This document shows, piece by piece, positions 34,485-43,269 of a stretch of 64,000 nt of DNA. The translations under genes were made by a program, and so were the position numbers. The notes beneath the pieces were generated by a model. The model saw only the letters and a list, made by a program, of their open reading frames with translations. It was not told where the DNA came from and ran no database searches. Within the stretch, counting starts at the first letter, position 1. The number at the start of each line of letters is the position of its first letter. This stretch comes from JAMXLO01 sp963850535 (GTDB lineage Bacteria > Pseudomonadota > Alphaproteobacteria > Acetobacterales > Acetobacteraceae), in assembly GCA_963850535.1 (NCBI GenBank), contig CAWKMC010000036.1, positions 1 through 64,000 on the forward strand, written 5' to 3'.

Positions 34485-35000
34485 ATGGACCTCAAGGAAT
34501 ATATCCGGGGCATTCCGGATTTCCCGAAGCCCGGCATCCTGTTCTACGACATCTCGACGCTGCTTCGGGACGCGGATGCCTGGCAGGTGGCGATGGGACG
34601 CATGGCCAAGACGGCGCGGGCCTATCAGCCTGACATGCTCGCCGGCATCGAGAGCCGCGGCTTCCTGATCGCTGCGCCGCTGGCGCTGAAACTCGGCTGT
34701 GGCTTCATCATGCTGCGCAAGCGCGGCAAGCTGCCCGGCGAGACGGTCGGTCTGAACTACGCACTCGAATACGGAATGGACCGGATCGAGGTGCAGGCCG
34801 ACGCGATCCAGCGCGGCCAGCGCGTGGTGGTGGTTGATGATCTGTTGGCGACCGGTGGAACCATGGTGGCCAGCATCAATTTGCTGCGTGAACTGGGTGC
34901 CATCGTGCCAGCCGCGGCGGCACTGATCGAGCTGACGTTCCTGAAGGGACGCGCCCGTCTCGACATTCCCTGCGAGGCTCTCGTTTCGTACGATGAATAG
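34485..35000 (+). CDS. apt: Adenine phosphoribosyltransferase
   Basis: The 171-residue protein starts MDLKEYIRGIPDFPKPGILF. It carries the type I PRT PRPP-binding motif VVVVDDLLATGGTM, and FEDIST-equivalent FYDIST near the start, as in Apt. It converts adenine and PRPP to AMP in purine salvage. Length is normal. Just downstream (34997-35047) there are short direct repeats of a GGGGCATAGACG-type unit in the intergenic space. Confidence 0.96.
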   Translation: MDLKEYIRGIPDFPKPGILFYDISTLLRDADAWQVAMGRMAKTARAYQPDMLAGIESRGFLIAAPLALKLGCGFIMLRKRGKLPGETVGLNYALEYGMDRIEVQADAIQRGQRVVVVDDLLATGGTMVASINLLRELGAIVPAAAALIELTFLKGRARLDIPCEALVSYDE

Positions 35001-35104
35001 ACGCCTCTCGGGGCATAGACGCTGCCGGGGCATAGACGTCTGCCGGGCCGCACTTTGCGCCCGGACCGGTTCAGGTTAGGAAGGTCCATGGTTGGGGCAC
35101 CGGG

Positions 35105-36175
35105 ATGACCGACCTGCCGCCGAGTCGGCGCCGATTGCTGACATGGGCGACAACCCTGCCTGCCGTGATGCGGGCGGGGCAGCTATCAGCCACGCCCTCA
35201 CCAGCGGTGGTTGCGCCATTTGCGGAAAACCCCAAGCTGCTGGTCGCCGGTCCTGCCGACGGGGCGCTCAACCGCTGGGCCGATGCGCTGCTGCCGGCGC
35301 TTCAGCAATCATTGCCACCTGATACCTCCATCCGCCGGGTCGAGGTCGGCAGTGCCGATGGTGTGACCGGCGCCAATCAGTTCGAAGTTCGCGGGGTACC
35401 GGACGGGCAGACGGTGCTGCTGGCGCCTGGACAGGCTGCACTCGCCTGGATGGTCGGCGATCCCCGCGCGAAATTTGACGTTGCCCACTGGGTGCCCGTG
35501 GTGGCGGGAACCGGTGTCGGCCTTGTCGTCGGTCGGGCCAGCGTATTCGCCGGCGACCCTCGCGCCCGCGTCGTTGCGACAAACCCGGCGGGCTCCGATC
35601 TCGCTGCGCTGCTCGGCCTTTACCTGCTGGGCGTGCGCATGGAAGTGGTGTTCGGTCCCGCCGAACCCGGCGCGGCCGAGAAGGCCTTCTTGCAAGGCAG
35701 TGCCGACGTAGTGATGCTGCACGGCCAACGGGTGCCCGAGCGGTTCGCCGCCCTGCAGACTGCAGGTGCTCAGCCGCTGTTCACTCTCGGCGCGCTGGAC
35801 GATACCGGACACTTGGTACGCGACGCGACCTACCCCCAGGTGCCGCATTTTTCCGAACTCTATGCTATGCGCACCGGCGTGCAGCCGACTGGGCCGCTCT
35901 ATGACGCCTGGTGCGCGTCTGCAGCAGCATCGCAACTGGTGTTCGGTATGGTCCTGCCGCAACTAACTCCTGCCGCGATGGTGTCGCTTTGGCGGCGAGC
36001 GGGCAGCGACGCCGTCGCTTCACTCGGCGTGCAGACGGTCGCGGCGTCGGCCAATGTCCGGCCTTTGGCAGGTCCGATCGCCACGACCAACACCGCGGCA
36101 ATCGCCACGAGTGCCGCTGCGATGCAGGAGCTGCGGGGCTGGCTCGCTGGCCGGCTCAACTGGCGACCGGCCTGA
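35105..36175 (+). CDS. Exported protein, possibly Bug/TctC-like binding protein
   Basis: The 356-residue protein has a twin-arginine leader (MTDLPPSRRRLLTWATTLPA). A periplasmic-binding-like body follows with APGQAALAWMVGDP, VVATNPAGSDLAALLGLYLL and GSADVVMLHGQRVPERFAAL, reminiscent of TctC/Bug tricarboxylate binders (GGSSPQ-like and D(I/V) elements). Similarity is only approximate. The next gene begins 18 bases later with a strong AGGAGG, so an operon with the racemase, the decarboxylase-like protein and the aldolase is likely. It could present the pathway's substrate to an importer. Confidence 0.6.
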   Translation: MTDLPPSRRRLLTWATTLPAVMRAGQLSATPSPAVVAPFAENPKLLVAGPADGALNRWADALLPALQQSLPPDTSIRRVEVGSADGVTGANQFEVRGVPDGQTVLLAPGQAALAWMVGDPRAKFDVAHWVPVVAGTGVGLVVGRASVFAGDPRARVVATNPAGSDLAALLGLYLLGVRMEVVFGPAEPGAAEKAFLQGSADVVMLHGQRVPERFAALQTAGAQPLFTLGALDDTGHLVRDATYPQVPHFSELYAMRTGVQPTGPLYDAWCASAAASQLVFGMVLPQLTPAAMVSLWRRAGSDAVASLGVQTVAASANVRPLAGPIATTNTAAIATSAAAMQELRGWLAGRLNWRPA

Positions 36176-36192
36176 CGCGCAGGAGGTGCACC

Positions 36193-37002
36193 ATGAAGCT
36201 CTGGTATCAGAGCATGTCCCGCCAGGCAGAGTGGGGCGGTTATCCGCGCGTGCTGCGCGGCATCCTCGACAAGGTGCGCGATCCGGACACCGAGATCCAT
36301 GTCGCCGGTATCACCGAGATCGGTGGCGTCGGCGATCAGTTCCGCTACCTCGAATACCTGGAGACCGGCGAGGTTCTGAAGAACGTGCATCGCGCGGTGC
36401 GCGAAGGCTTCGATGCGTTCCTAATCGGCAACATCGCTGATCCCGGCCTGCAAGAGGCGCGCGAGATCGCCGACATCCCGGTGCTGGGGCTCTGCGAATC
36501 TGCGCTGCACGTGGCCTGCATGATGGGTGCGAGCTTCTCGCTGGTGACGATCAACGAGAAGTTCACCCCGCGCATCGTGGAGAATGTGCGTCGCTACGGC
36601 TTGCGTGAACGGATGGCGGCGGTGAACCGCATGCAGGTGGACCGGCTGACCGATCTCGGCGCCGGCTTCGAGCCAGGCCCGGCGCGCGATGCGATCGTCG
36701 CGCAGTTCGAACGGGCAGCGCAGGCCAATGCGCAGGCGGCCGCCGAGGTGGTGATCGCCGCCGGTGGTGTGGTGATGGCGCTGCTGGCACACGCCGAGAT
36801 CCACGAGGCCGCCGGAATGCCGATCCTGAACGGCATTACCAACCTGGTGAAGCTGGGTGAAATGGCGGTGAAGACCAACCGGCTGATGGGCGGCCGTTTT
36901 ACCTCCAAGCGCTGCAGCTATGCGCCTCCGCCGCCGGGGCAGATCGCCGAGTTCCGCAAACACTACGGTGCCGACGTTTATCCGACGGTGAAGGAAGCAT
37001 GA
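36193..37002 (+). CDS. Asp/Glu/hydantoin racemase family protein
   Basis: The 269-residue protein starts MKLWYQSMSRQAEWGGYPRV, with a perfect AGGAGG site that fixes the start. The paired cysteines of the family are visible as LGLCESALHVACMMG in the first half and an equivalent TSKRCSYAPPPPG near the end; the second half contains AAGGVVMALLAHAEI. Family members racemise amino acids, isomerise maleate or act on hydantoins. It sits in an operon with the decarboxylase-like and aldolase genes. The exact reaction is not predictable. Confidence 0.85.
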   Translation: MKLWYQSMSRQAEWGGYPRVLRGILDKVRDPDTEIHVAGITEIGGVGDQFRYLEYLETGEVLKNVHRAVREGFDAFLIGNIADPGLQEAREIADIPVLGLCESALHVACMMGASFSLVTINEKFTPRIVENVRRYGLRERMAAVNRMQVDRLTDLGAGFEPGPARDAIVAQFERAAQANAQAAAEVVIAAGGVVMALLAHAEIHEAAGMPILNGITNLVKLGEMAVKTNRLMGGRFTSKRCSYAPPPPGQIAEFRKHYGADVYPTVKEA

Positions 37003-37009
37003 GCTCCAG

Positions 37010-37855
37010 GTGACACGCGAACTCACCCTCCGCACCGCGCTCGGCAAATCGCCTCTGGTGCGTGCGCTCAAGCAAGGCGCGGTTGCCTCGGACCGGGTCG
37101 CCTTCGATTTCATCGAGGTCGATCCAGTCACCCGAGCTTTTCGTCGCATGACGCGCGCGATGGAGTTCGATCTGTGCGAGATCGCGCTGACCACCCACGC
37201 GCAGGCACGCGCCCATGGCAAGCCGATCACGGCTTTGCCCGTCGTGCTGTTGCGCGGTCTGCATCACGCTGCCCTGATCTGCCGGCGCGATTCGCCAGTG
37301 CGTGGACCGGCGGATCTGGTCGGCAAGCGCATCGGTGTGCGTGCCTGGTCGCAGACCACCGGCGTCTGGGTACGCGGCATCCTGCACGATGAATACGGCA
37401 TAGCGCCCGATGCGATGACCTGGATCACCGAAGAGGACGCCCACGTGCAGGAGTTCGTCGATCCCCCCTTCGTCCAGCGGATCGCCGCCGGCCAGCAACT
37501 GCCGGCGATGCTGCTCTCCGGCGAGATCGATGCCGGCATCGCGCTGGCCATAGATCCCGCACAGGTCAGGCCGGTAATCCCGGATGCCGAGGCGGTCGCT
37601 GCCGAATGGTCGCACAAGACCGGCGTCTTTCCGATCAACCATGTGGTGGTCGTCAAGGACACGGTTCTCGCTGAGTATCCGTGGCTTGCCGACGAACTGA
37701 TGCGGCTGTTCGTCGCGTCGCGGGATAAATCCGGCGAGGCCGTGCCGTTTGGCATCGATACCAACCGTCCTGCCATCGAGTTGCTGATGCGCTATGCGGC
37801 CCAGCAGGGTTTGATCCCGCGCGCCTACCGACCGGAAGAACTGTTCGTGATGTGA
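37010..37855 (+). CDS. 4,5-dihydroxyphthalate decarboxylase-like protein
   Basis: The 281-residue protein starts at GTG 37010, 7 bases after the racemase stop. It lacks a signal peptide and has a periplasmic-binding-type fold: MEFDLCEIALTTHAQARA, DLVGKRIGVRAWSQTTGVWVRG and FPINHVVVVKDTVLAEYPWL. These match the group named after Pht5 (4,5-dihydroxyphthalate decarboxylase) that shares the NitT/TauT binder fold. It may decarboxylate an aromatic dicarboxylate, or be a cytosolic binder. Evidence is fold and motif only. Confidence 0.75.
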   Translation: MTRELTLRTALGKSPLVRALKQGAVASDRVAFDFIEVDPVTRAFRRMTRAMEFDLCEIALTTHAQARAHGKPITALPVVLLRGLHHAALICRRDSPVRGPADLVGKRIGVRAWSQTTGVWVRGILHDEYGIAPDAMTWITEEDAHVQEFVDPPFVQRIAAGQQLPAMLLSGEIDAGIALAIDPAQVRPVIPDAEAVAAEWSHKTGVFPINHVVVVKDTVLAEYPWLADELMRLFVASRDKSGEAVPFGIDTNRPAIELLMRYAAQQGLIPRAYRPEELFVM

Positions 37856-37856
37856 T

Positions 37857-37876
37857 GCCCCCGCGTACGCGGGGGC
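37857..37876. repeat. Perfect GC palindrome (GCCCCCGCG-TA-CGCGGGGGC)
   Basis: A 20-bp perfect palindrome immediately downstream of the decarboxylase-like gene, just before the aldolase gene. It resembles the element at 12788-12805. It could be a REP-like repeat or a transcript-processing hairpin within the operon. Confidence 0.6.
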
Positions 37877-37901
37877 CGCAACCATGTGTGAGGAGAAGAC
37901 G

Positions 37902-38765
37902 ATGGCAGACATTCCCCGCCTGAACGGCGCGGTCAAGGCATTGGAATTGGGCAAGCCGGCCTTTGTCCCCTTCACCAGCGGCGAGATCGGCAACGCCCTC
38001 ACCATCAGCAGCGCGCCCTACGACGGCGTGGTGTTCGAGATGGAACACAACCCCTACGACATAAAGGCGCTGCGCGACTGTCTGCAGTACATGCTGAACC
38101 GGCGGCAGATCGCCACCTCGGGCAGCATCGCGCCGGCGGTGACGCCGTTCGTGCGCATTCCGCCGAACGGTGGCGAGAACAGTCAGTGGATCGCCAAGCA
38201 GGTGCTGGATATCGGCGTCTATGGCATCGTATGGCCACACGTATCGACGGTCGAGGATGCGCGCAACGCGGTGCAGGCCTGCCGCTATCCGCGCCCGCGC
38301 GAGGCCAAGTACTATGACCCGCCGGGTCAGCGCGGCGATGCACCGCGTACGGCCGCGCGCTATTGGGGGCTGACGGACCAGGAATACTATCCGCGCGCCG
38401 ACACCTGGCCGCTGAACCCGCAGGGCGAAATTCTGGTGGTGATCATGTGCGAAGAGAAGCGCGCGATCGCAAACCTGCCAAAGATGCTGGAACAGGTGCC
38501 GGGCATTGGCGTCGTGTTGATCGGCGAGGGCGACCTGTCGCAGGACCTCGGTCATCCGCGGCAGTACGAGCATCCGACCGTGGCTTCGGCGATCAACGAG
38601 ATTCTGGCGATCTGCAAGCAGTACAACGTGCCGTGCGGTCACCCGCACGTTGATGCCAAGAACGTCGAGCAGCTGATCGAGCAAGGCTTCCGCTGGCTGA
38701 TGCCAGGACCGGTGCCGTCATTCGCCGCGCTCGAGATCGGGCGCAAGGTCTCCGGAAGAGCTTAG
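37902..38765 (+). CDS. HpcH/HpaI family aldolase
   Basis: The 287-residue protein starts at ATG 37902 (MADIPRLNGAVKALELGK), preceded by GAGGAGAAG; an ATG six codons upstream is less likely. It shows DGVVFEMEHNPYDI, a TPFVRIPP block supplying the phosphate/substrate Arg, GIVWPHVSTVEDARNAVQAC and LIGEGDLSQDLG, as in 2,4-dihydroxyhept-2-ene-dioate aldolase/citrate lyase beta-like TIM barrels that cleave 2-keto-acids with a divalent metal. It would produce pyruvate or a short aldehyde from an upstream catabolite. It is last in the operon that starts at 35105. Confidence 0.9.
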   Translation: MADIPRLNGAVKALELGKPAFVPFTSGEIGNALTISSAPYDGVVFEMEHNPYDIKALRDCLQYMLNRRQIATSGSIAPAVTPFVRIPPNGGENSQWIAKQVLDIGVYGIVWPHVSTVEDARNAVQACRYPRPREAKYYDPPGQRGDAPRTAARYWGLTDQEYYPRADTWPLNPQGEILVVIMCEEKRAIANLPKMLEQVPGIGVVLIGEGDLSQDLGHPRQYEHPTVASAINEILAICKQYNVPCGHPHVDAKNVEQLIEQGFRWLMPGPVPSFAALEIGRKVSGRA

Positions 38766-38768
38766 ACC

Positions 38769-38830
38769 ACTGTCATTGCGACCCTCGCGGATGCGAGGGG
38801 AAGCAATCTCGCGGTCGCGAGTCGGGGATT
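38769..38830. repeat. Intergenic palindromic repeat (TGTCATTGCGA type)
   Basis: Inverted blocks GTCATTGCGA and AAGCAATC flank CCTCGCGGATGCGAGG, followed by a TCGCGGTCGCGA palindrome. This is the form of dispersed intergenic repeats in many proteobacteria. It lies between the convergent aldolase and MmgE/PrpD genes and could double as a bidirectional terminator. Confidence 0.55.
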
Positions 38831-38862
38831 ACCCCTCGGTACGCCCTCAGTGAAGGATCATA

Positions 38863-40239
38863 TCAGTCTGCTGCCAACGCCGCCGTCAGACACATCGCCT
38901 GCATTACCTCCCGCATATCGGTAACCACATCGAGACCGCGCAGTGCGATCAGCAGGCTCTCCGCCTGCTCCATCGGCAAGGCGCGCGCAGCGCAGTTCAG
39001 GAACTTGGCTTCCAGCAGTTCGGCGGGAAGCGGGTTCTCCGGACCACGTCCAAGCGGCCGCGCCACCTTCGCCGTGAGGACACGCCCATCGGTCAGCGTC
39101 ACGCAAACTTCGGCACCAAAATGCTCGCTGCTCGCCATCGACATGTTTGGATGCGGCGCCGCATGAATTCGCGGCAGCAATTCGCGGATCGCAGGTTCAC
39201 GGAAGCTGTCGCCTTCGAAATGCTCCAGTGATACGCGGCCATCGGCTAGTGCGCGGGCCAGACAGTATTGCACGCTGAATTTGGCATCGAGTTCGCTGTT
39301 CGGCTCAGGCCGGTTGGTATGCGCGAGCCGTCGCGGGTGCGTCCACGAGTTCACACGCTCTACCATCGCCGGCGTCAGGCGATGCTCGCGCGCCAACGAC
39401 AGCATTGCGTCCACGGCGGGATGCGTGCTGCCGCAGCACGGATACTGCTTGATCGCCACGCCGGGCTGCACGATGTCCCACGGCTGCCCCCAGTCGCGCA
39501 GGATCGCGTCCGCGTCGAAGTTTCCTGTGCCATTGAACACGTGCAGGAAACCTTGCGGATGCTCAAGCGCACCAGGATTGGCAGTAAACCCTTCTGCGGT
39601 CAGCAGCGCCGCCAACAATCCATTGCGCGAACTGTGCCCGACATGCAGCGGCTTGGTCATCGTGCCGAAATTGGCCTTAACGCCGGAAGCGAATGACGCA
39701 GCGAGCCCCAGCGCTCTGGCGGTGACATCGGGCGCCAATTCCAGCAGATGACAGCACGCGGCGGTGGCGCCGAACACACCGAGTGTCGCCGTCGGATGCC
39801 AGCCTTTCTCATAGTGGTGAAAGTTGACCCCGCGCGCGATGCGCGTCTCGGTCTCCCAACCGGCAACGTAGGCGGCGATGAAAGCCTGCCCGCTCACGAC
39901 ACGCGTCTCTGCCAGTGCGAACAGCGCCGGCAGGATCGGCGCCGATGGATGTCCGCCGAGCGTGTTGCTGCAATCGTCGAAGTCCAGTGCGTGCGCCGCC
40001 GTACCATTGATCAGCGCCGCGTCCAGCGGCGCCACGCGCTGATGCGTGCCGAACACGAGGCAGGGGCCGTTCGATGCGCTCACTCGCGCCGCGATGCGTG
40101 CGCATGGCTCGCTGGCGCCGGCCAGGGTGCAACCGACGGTATCCAGGATGGCCACTCTGGCCCAGTGTGCGGCCTCCGCCGGCAGTGCGTCGAACCGGAC
40201 TGTGGCGATCCGGTTGGCGAGATCTTCCGCAATGGTCAT
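38863..40239 (-). CDS. MmgE/PrpD family protein
   Basis: The 458-residue protein starts MTIAEDLANRIATVRFDALP after GGAGG, with a DTVGCTLAGA motif. It has the family's helical core (GTAAHALDFDDCSNTLGGHPSAPILPALFA), VKANFGTMTKPLHVGHSSRNG and IKQYPCCGSTHPAVDAML. Members include 2-methylcitrate dehydratase and cis-aconitate decarboxylase; most act on tricarboxylate-like substrates. It is divergent from the AAHS-type transporter gene, 87 bases apart, which suggests shared control. Confidence 0.92.
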   Translation of the reverse strand: MTIAEDLANRIATVRFDALPAEAAHWARVAILDTVGCTLAGASEPCARIAARVSASNGPCLVFGTHQRVAPLDAALINGTAAHALDFDDCSNTLGGHPSAPILPALFALAETRVVSGQAFIAAYVAGWETETRIARGVNFHHYEKGWHPTATLGVFGATAACCHLLELAPDVTARALGLAASFASGVKANFGTMTKPLHVGHSSRNGLLAALLTAEGFTANPGALEHPQGFLHVFNGTGNFDADAILRDWGQPWDIVQPGVAIKQYPCCGSTHPAVDAMLSLAREHRLTPAMVERVNSWTHPRRLAHTNRPEPNSELDAKFSVQYCLARALADGRVSLEHFEGDSFREPAIRELLPRIHAAPHPNMSMASSEHFGAEVCVTLTDGRVLTAKVARPLGRGPENPLPAELLEAKFLNCAARALPMEQAESLLIALRGLDVVTDMREVMQAMCLTAALAAD

Positions 40240-40326
40240 CCTGGGTCCTCCGCACCAAACGCTTGCACAACTTCCCTCCAGCGTGCCACACGGCGAAGGC
40301 AGGGAGAACACGTCAAGAGGCCGAAC

Positions 40327-41658
40327 ATGGCAGACGCGGCGTTGTCGGCGGCCGAGACCGCGCTGGAGAACCAACGCATCGGCGGACTGCAAGTCCGCGT
40401 AGTGGTGCTTTGCATGCTGGTGCAGACTTGCGACGGTTACGACCTGAATGCCGTCGCCTGGGCCGTGCCGCCGCTGATCTACGCATGGCATCTGCCACCT
40501 GCCGCATTCACCACCGCCTTCCTGTGGTCGAGCATCGGCATCCTGGTTGGCGCCTTGAGCGCCGGGCCGATCGGCGATCGCTTCGGCCGGCGTCCGTTGT
40601 TGTTGAGCAGCCTCACCCTCTTCGGAGTTGCGTCCCTCTTGAGCGCCACGGCCGCATCGCTGCCGATGCTGACCCTATGGCGGTTCTTCACCGGCCTTGG
40701 CATCGGCGGTGGTTTCTCCGGTGCGGCGGCATTGACGGGCGATTACACCCCGCACCGGCTGCGCGCGACAATGATCATGGCCAGCTTCACCGGCGCGCCG
40801 CTGGGTGGCTTTCTCGGGGGACAGATCGTCGCGTTGTTGCTGCCCCACTTCGGTTGGCAGTCGATCTTCGTCCTGGGCGGCGCATTTCCGCTGCTGCTGG
40901 TGCCGGCGCTCGCTCTGTGGCTGCCGGAATCGCCACGCTTCCTCGCCCGCAAGCAATCGGTGTCGTCGCGACAGGCCGATCTGCTGCGGCGCCTCGACAT
41001 CGATCATGCTGCGCGCCATGCCGTGGACGTGGCGCACGGCAATCCCGTGAGGATGCTGTTCAGCGAAGGCTACGCACTGCAGACCATCCTGCTGTGGATC
41101 GTCTATTTCTGCAGCCTGATGAACCTGTTCCTGTTCGCCTACTGGATGCCGACGGTACTGAACCTGATCGGGATGAGCCCGTCACAGGCAGTGTTCGCCT
41201 CCAGTTTGCGAGACTTGGGCGCGTTGTTCCCAGCGCTGTATCTCGGACTGATGATCGACCGGGTGGGCCCCGAACGGGCGTTGGCGTTGCACTACGCCGC
41301 GGGCGCCGTGTTCATTGCCATGATTGCCCTTGTGGCGCTGCCCTACGCGCTACTCCTGTTGATGACCTTCCTGGCGGGAATGACGATCATCGGTAGCCAG
41401 ACCGGGGCCAATGGCACCTGCGGCAAGCTGTATCCAGCTCGCATGCGCACCAGCGGACTTGGCTGGGCCCTCGGCATCGGCCGGGTTGGCGGCATCCTCG
41501 CGCCACTGCTGGGTGGCTACCTGCTTACACTCGGCTTGGCACCGACGCGCATTTTTCTCAGCGCCTGTATATTCGCGTTGGTCGCCGCCGCAGCGACGGG
41601 CCTGCTCGTATTCCGCGGCAACCGCATCCGTGTATCAAGTGCTGAGGTTGCGCCTTAG
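40327..41658 (+). CDS. MFS transporter, AAHS (aromatic acid:H+ symporter) type
   Basis: The 443-residue protein starts MADAALSAAETALENQRIGG. It has twelve hydrophobic spans. TCDGYDLNAVAWAVPPLIYAW matches the conserved DGxD motif of helix 1 in PcaK/BenK carriers; GPIGDRFGRRPLLLSSL and the later IGSQTGANGTCGKLYPARMR are also characteristic. It would import an aromatic or related carboxylic acid. The long frame upstream overlaps the MmgE gene antisense and is not coding. Confidence 0.9.
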   Translation: MADAALSAAETALENQRIGGLQVRVVVLCMLVQTCDGYDLNAVAWAVPPLIYAWHLPPAAFTTAFLWSSIGILVGALSAGPIGDRFGRRPLLLSSLTLFGVASLLSATAASLPMLTLWRFFTGLGIGGGFSGAAALTGDYTPHRLRATMIMASFTGAPLGGFLGGQIVALLLPHFGWQSIFVLGGAFPLLLVPALALWLPESPRFLARKQSVSSRQADLLRRLDIDHAARHAVDVAHGNPVRMLFSEGYALQTILLWIVYFCSLMNLFLFAYWMPTVLNLIGMSPSQAVFASSLRDLGALFPALYLGLMIDRVGPERALALHYAAGAVFIAMIALVALPYALLLLMTFLAGMTIIGSQTGANGTCGKLYPARMRTSGLGWALGIGRVGGILAPLLGGYLLTLGLAPTRIFLSACIFALVAAAATGLLVFRGNRIRVSSAEVAP

Positions 41659-41660
41659 AA

Positions 41661-42119
41661 TCACCTGATGTCCGGCAGCCAGTCGCCGAGGACCTGCTCC
41701 TCACTATAGCAGCGAGCGTCGAGATCGGTTCGTGCCTGCTCGCCGTAGTCGTGTAGACTGGCATGGACCAACGACCGAGCAGAGCCCAATTCATCTGCGA
41801 CCATACGAGGAATCTCTCGTTGCAGGCTTGGGCTGTCGCGCAATAGCCGGGCAATATCCCTTCTCGCCCGGCGAATCGTATCGCGCGATCCACGCGCCGG
41901 ATCGGTCGAGGGTGAAACTTCAAGTTTGAGAAGATGTTCGATCACGGTGCCGATGTGACTGGCAAGCGCATGGCGTTCCGACCGTCCCAAACTCTCGATC
42001 TCCTCGGCGAGGTTCTCCCCGTCGATCGGCGCATTCCAGCCGGCGCTGGCGGCAGCACGAAGCTCGCGCGCCTGCTGTTCGCTCCAGAGCACCAGGTCCT
42101 GATCGTAGAGGCTGTCCAT
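41661..42119 (-). CDS. DUF29 domain-containing protein
   Basis: The 152-residue protein starts MDSLYDQDLVLWSEQQAREL. It shows DGENLAEEIESLGRSERHALASHI followed by a helical tail (IEHLLKLEVSPSTD, then ARRDIARLLRDSPSLQREIP), the hallmark of the small uncharacterised DUF29 family. It ends within two bases of the convergent MFS gene. It has no strong ribosome site. Function unknown. Confidence 0.85.
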   Translation of the reverse strand: MDSLYDQDLVLWSEQQARELRAAASAGWNAPIDGENLAEEIESLGRSERHALASHIGTVIEHLLKLEVSPSTDPARGSRDTIRRARRDIARLLRDSPSLQREIPRMVADELGSARSLVHASLHDYGEQARTDLDARCYSEEQVLGDWLPDIR

Positions 42120-42195
42120 GACTGCTAATGTTAGCGTGCGAGGCTGCCATGTCACCGACAGTGCAGCTGCAGCATCAGACCATAGACTGCTTGGA

Positions 42196-43206
42196 TTATT
42201 GCGGCACGCCCTTGGTCGTCGAATACTCGAAGTGTAGCGCCTCGCCCGGGTGAACCACGCCAAAAATGGCATGCGCGGCGACAGCAGCCTCGCTGAATCC
42301 CTGCAGGATCAGTTTCAGCTTGCCCGGATAGCTGACGATGTCGCCGATCGCGAAGACGCCCGGCATCGAGGTCTGGCAGGTCGACGGATCGATCTTCACG
42401 TGGTGCAGTTCGCTATCCAAGCCCCAGGCGGCGATCGGGCCGAGATCCATCGACAGACCGAAGAACGGCAGCAGGACATCGGCCGGCAGCAGCCGCGTGT
42501 CGCCTTGCAACGTCGCCACTTCGACATGCCGCAGGTCGCCATCGGCACCATGCAGCGCGTGGAGCTGATATGGCACCACCATTTCGATTTCGCCGTTGTT
42601 CGCTGCTGCGTCGAGTTGCGCAGCGCTTTCCGGCGCAGCACGGAACTTCGCCCGCCGATGCACGACCGCGACCTGTGCGATGTCACGCAGCGCCAGCGCC
42701 CAGTCGACCGCTGAATCACCGCCGCCGGCGATGACGACGCGCCTGCCGCGCAGAGCCTCACGTCGCCGCACGTAATACTGCACCGCTCCCGACGCCTCGT
42801 AGGCCGCCAGCCCGTTTAGCGGTGGCCGGTTGGGACCGAACGCACCTGCACCGGCCGCAATCAGCACTGCCTTGGCGCGCACGCAGTCGCCCTGATCGGT
42901 GGTGAGCGCAAAGTTGCGTGGTTCCCCGGTCAGAGCGGTCACGCGGCGACCGAGCAGAAGCGGCGCATGAAACGGCGCGATCTGACGTTCGAGCTGCGCG
43001 ATGAGTGCGCCGGCGTGGATCGCCGGGTGGGCAGGAATGTCGTAGATCGGCTTCTCTGGATACAGCGCCGCGCATTGTCCCCCCACTTCGGACAGCGCAT
43101 CGATCAGCACGCTGGACAGTTTCAGCATGCCGAGTTCGAACACCGCGAACAGCCCCACCGGCCCTGCGCCGACGATCGCCACGTCGGTCTCGATCTCGTT
43201 TTTCAT
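42196..43206 (-). CDS. Ferredoxin-NADP reductase (thioredoxin reductase-like type)
   Basis: The 336-residue flavoprotein starts MKNEIETDVAIVGAGPVGLF, with the FAD-binding GxGxxG, then EVGGQCAALYPEKPIYDIPA, NADPH-binding IAGGGDSAVDWALAL and a late GVFAIGDIVSYPGKLKL. It lacks the CxxC of thioredoxin reductase, marking the FNR2 (YumC-like) group. It transfers electrons between NADPH and ferredoxin or flavodoxin. It is divergent from tsaE, 63 bases apart. Length is normal. Confidence 0.92.
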   Translation of the reverse strand: MKNEIETDVAIVGAGPVGLFAVFELGMLKLSSVLIDALSEVGGQCAALYPEKPIYDIPAHPAIHAGALIAQLERQIAPFHAPLLLGRRVTALTGEPRNFALTTDQGDCVRAKAVLIAAGAGAFGPNRPPLNGLAAYEASGAVQYYVRRREALRGRRVVIAGGGDSAVDWALALRDIAQVAVVHRRAKFRAAPESAAQLDAAANNGEIEMVVPYQLHALHGADGDLRHVEVATLQGDTRLLPADVLLPFFGLSMDLGPIAAWGLDSELHHVKIDPSTCQTSMPGVFAIGDIVSYPGKLKLILQGFSEAAVAAHAIFGVVHPGEALHFEYSTTKGVPQ

Positions 43207-43269
43207 GCGGCGTTGTCTTAGCGGACGAGGCGGTTGTTCGCGACTCCGGCCCTCGGGCAAATTGCCGGC

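Noticed and set aside
34358..35033. N-terminal extension of the class III aminotransferase
   Set aside because: The extension is antisense to apt, and a good GGAGG site marks the start at 34358.
34997..35047. CRISPR-like short repeats after apt
   Set aside because: Only three imperfect copies of a roughly 12-base unit with no spacers of regular length and no cas genes; likely a minor local duplication.
39748..40326. N-terminal extension of the AAHS transporter
   Set aside because: The extra codons are antisense to MmgE/PrpD, and the MFS topology begins properly at 40327.
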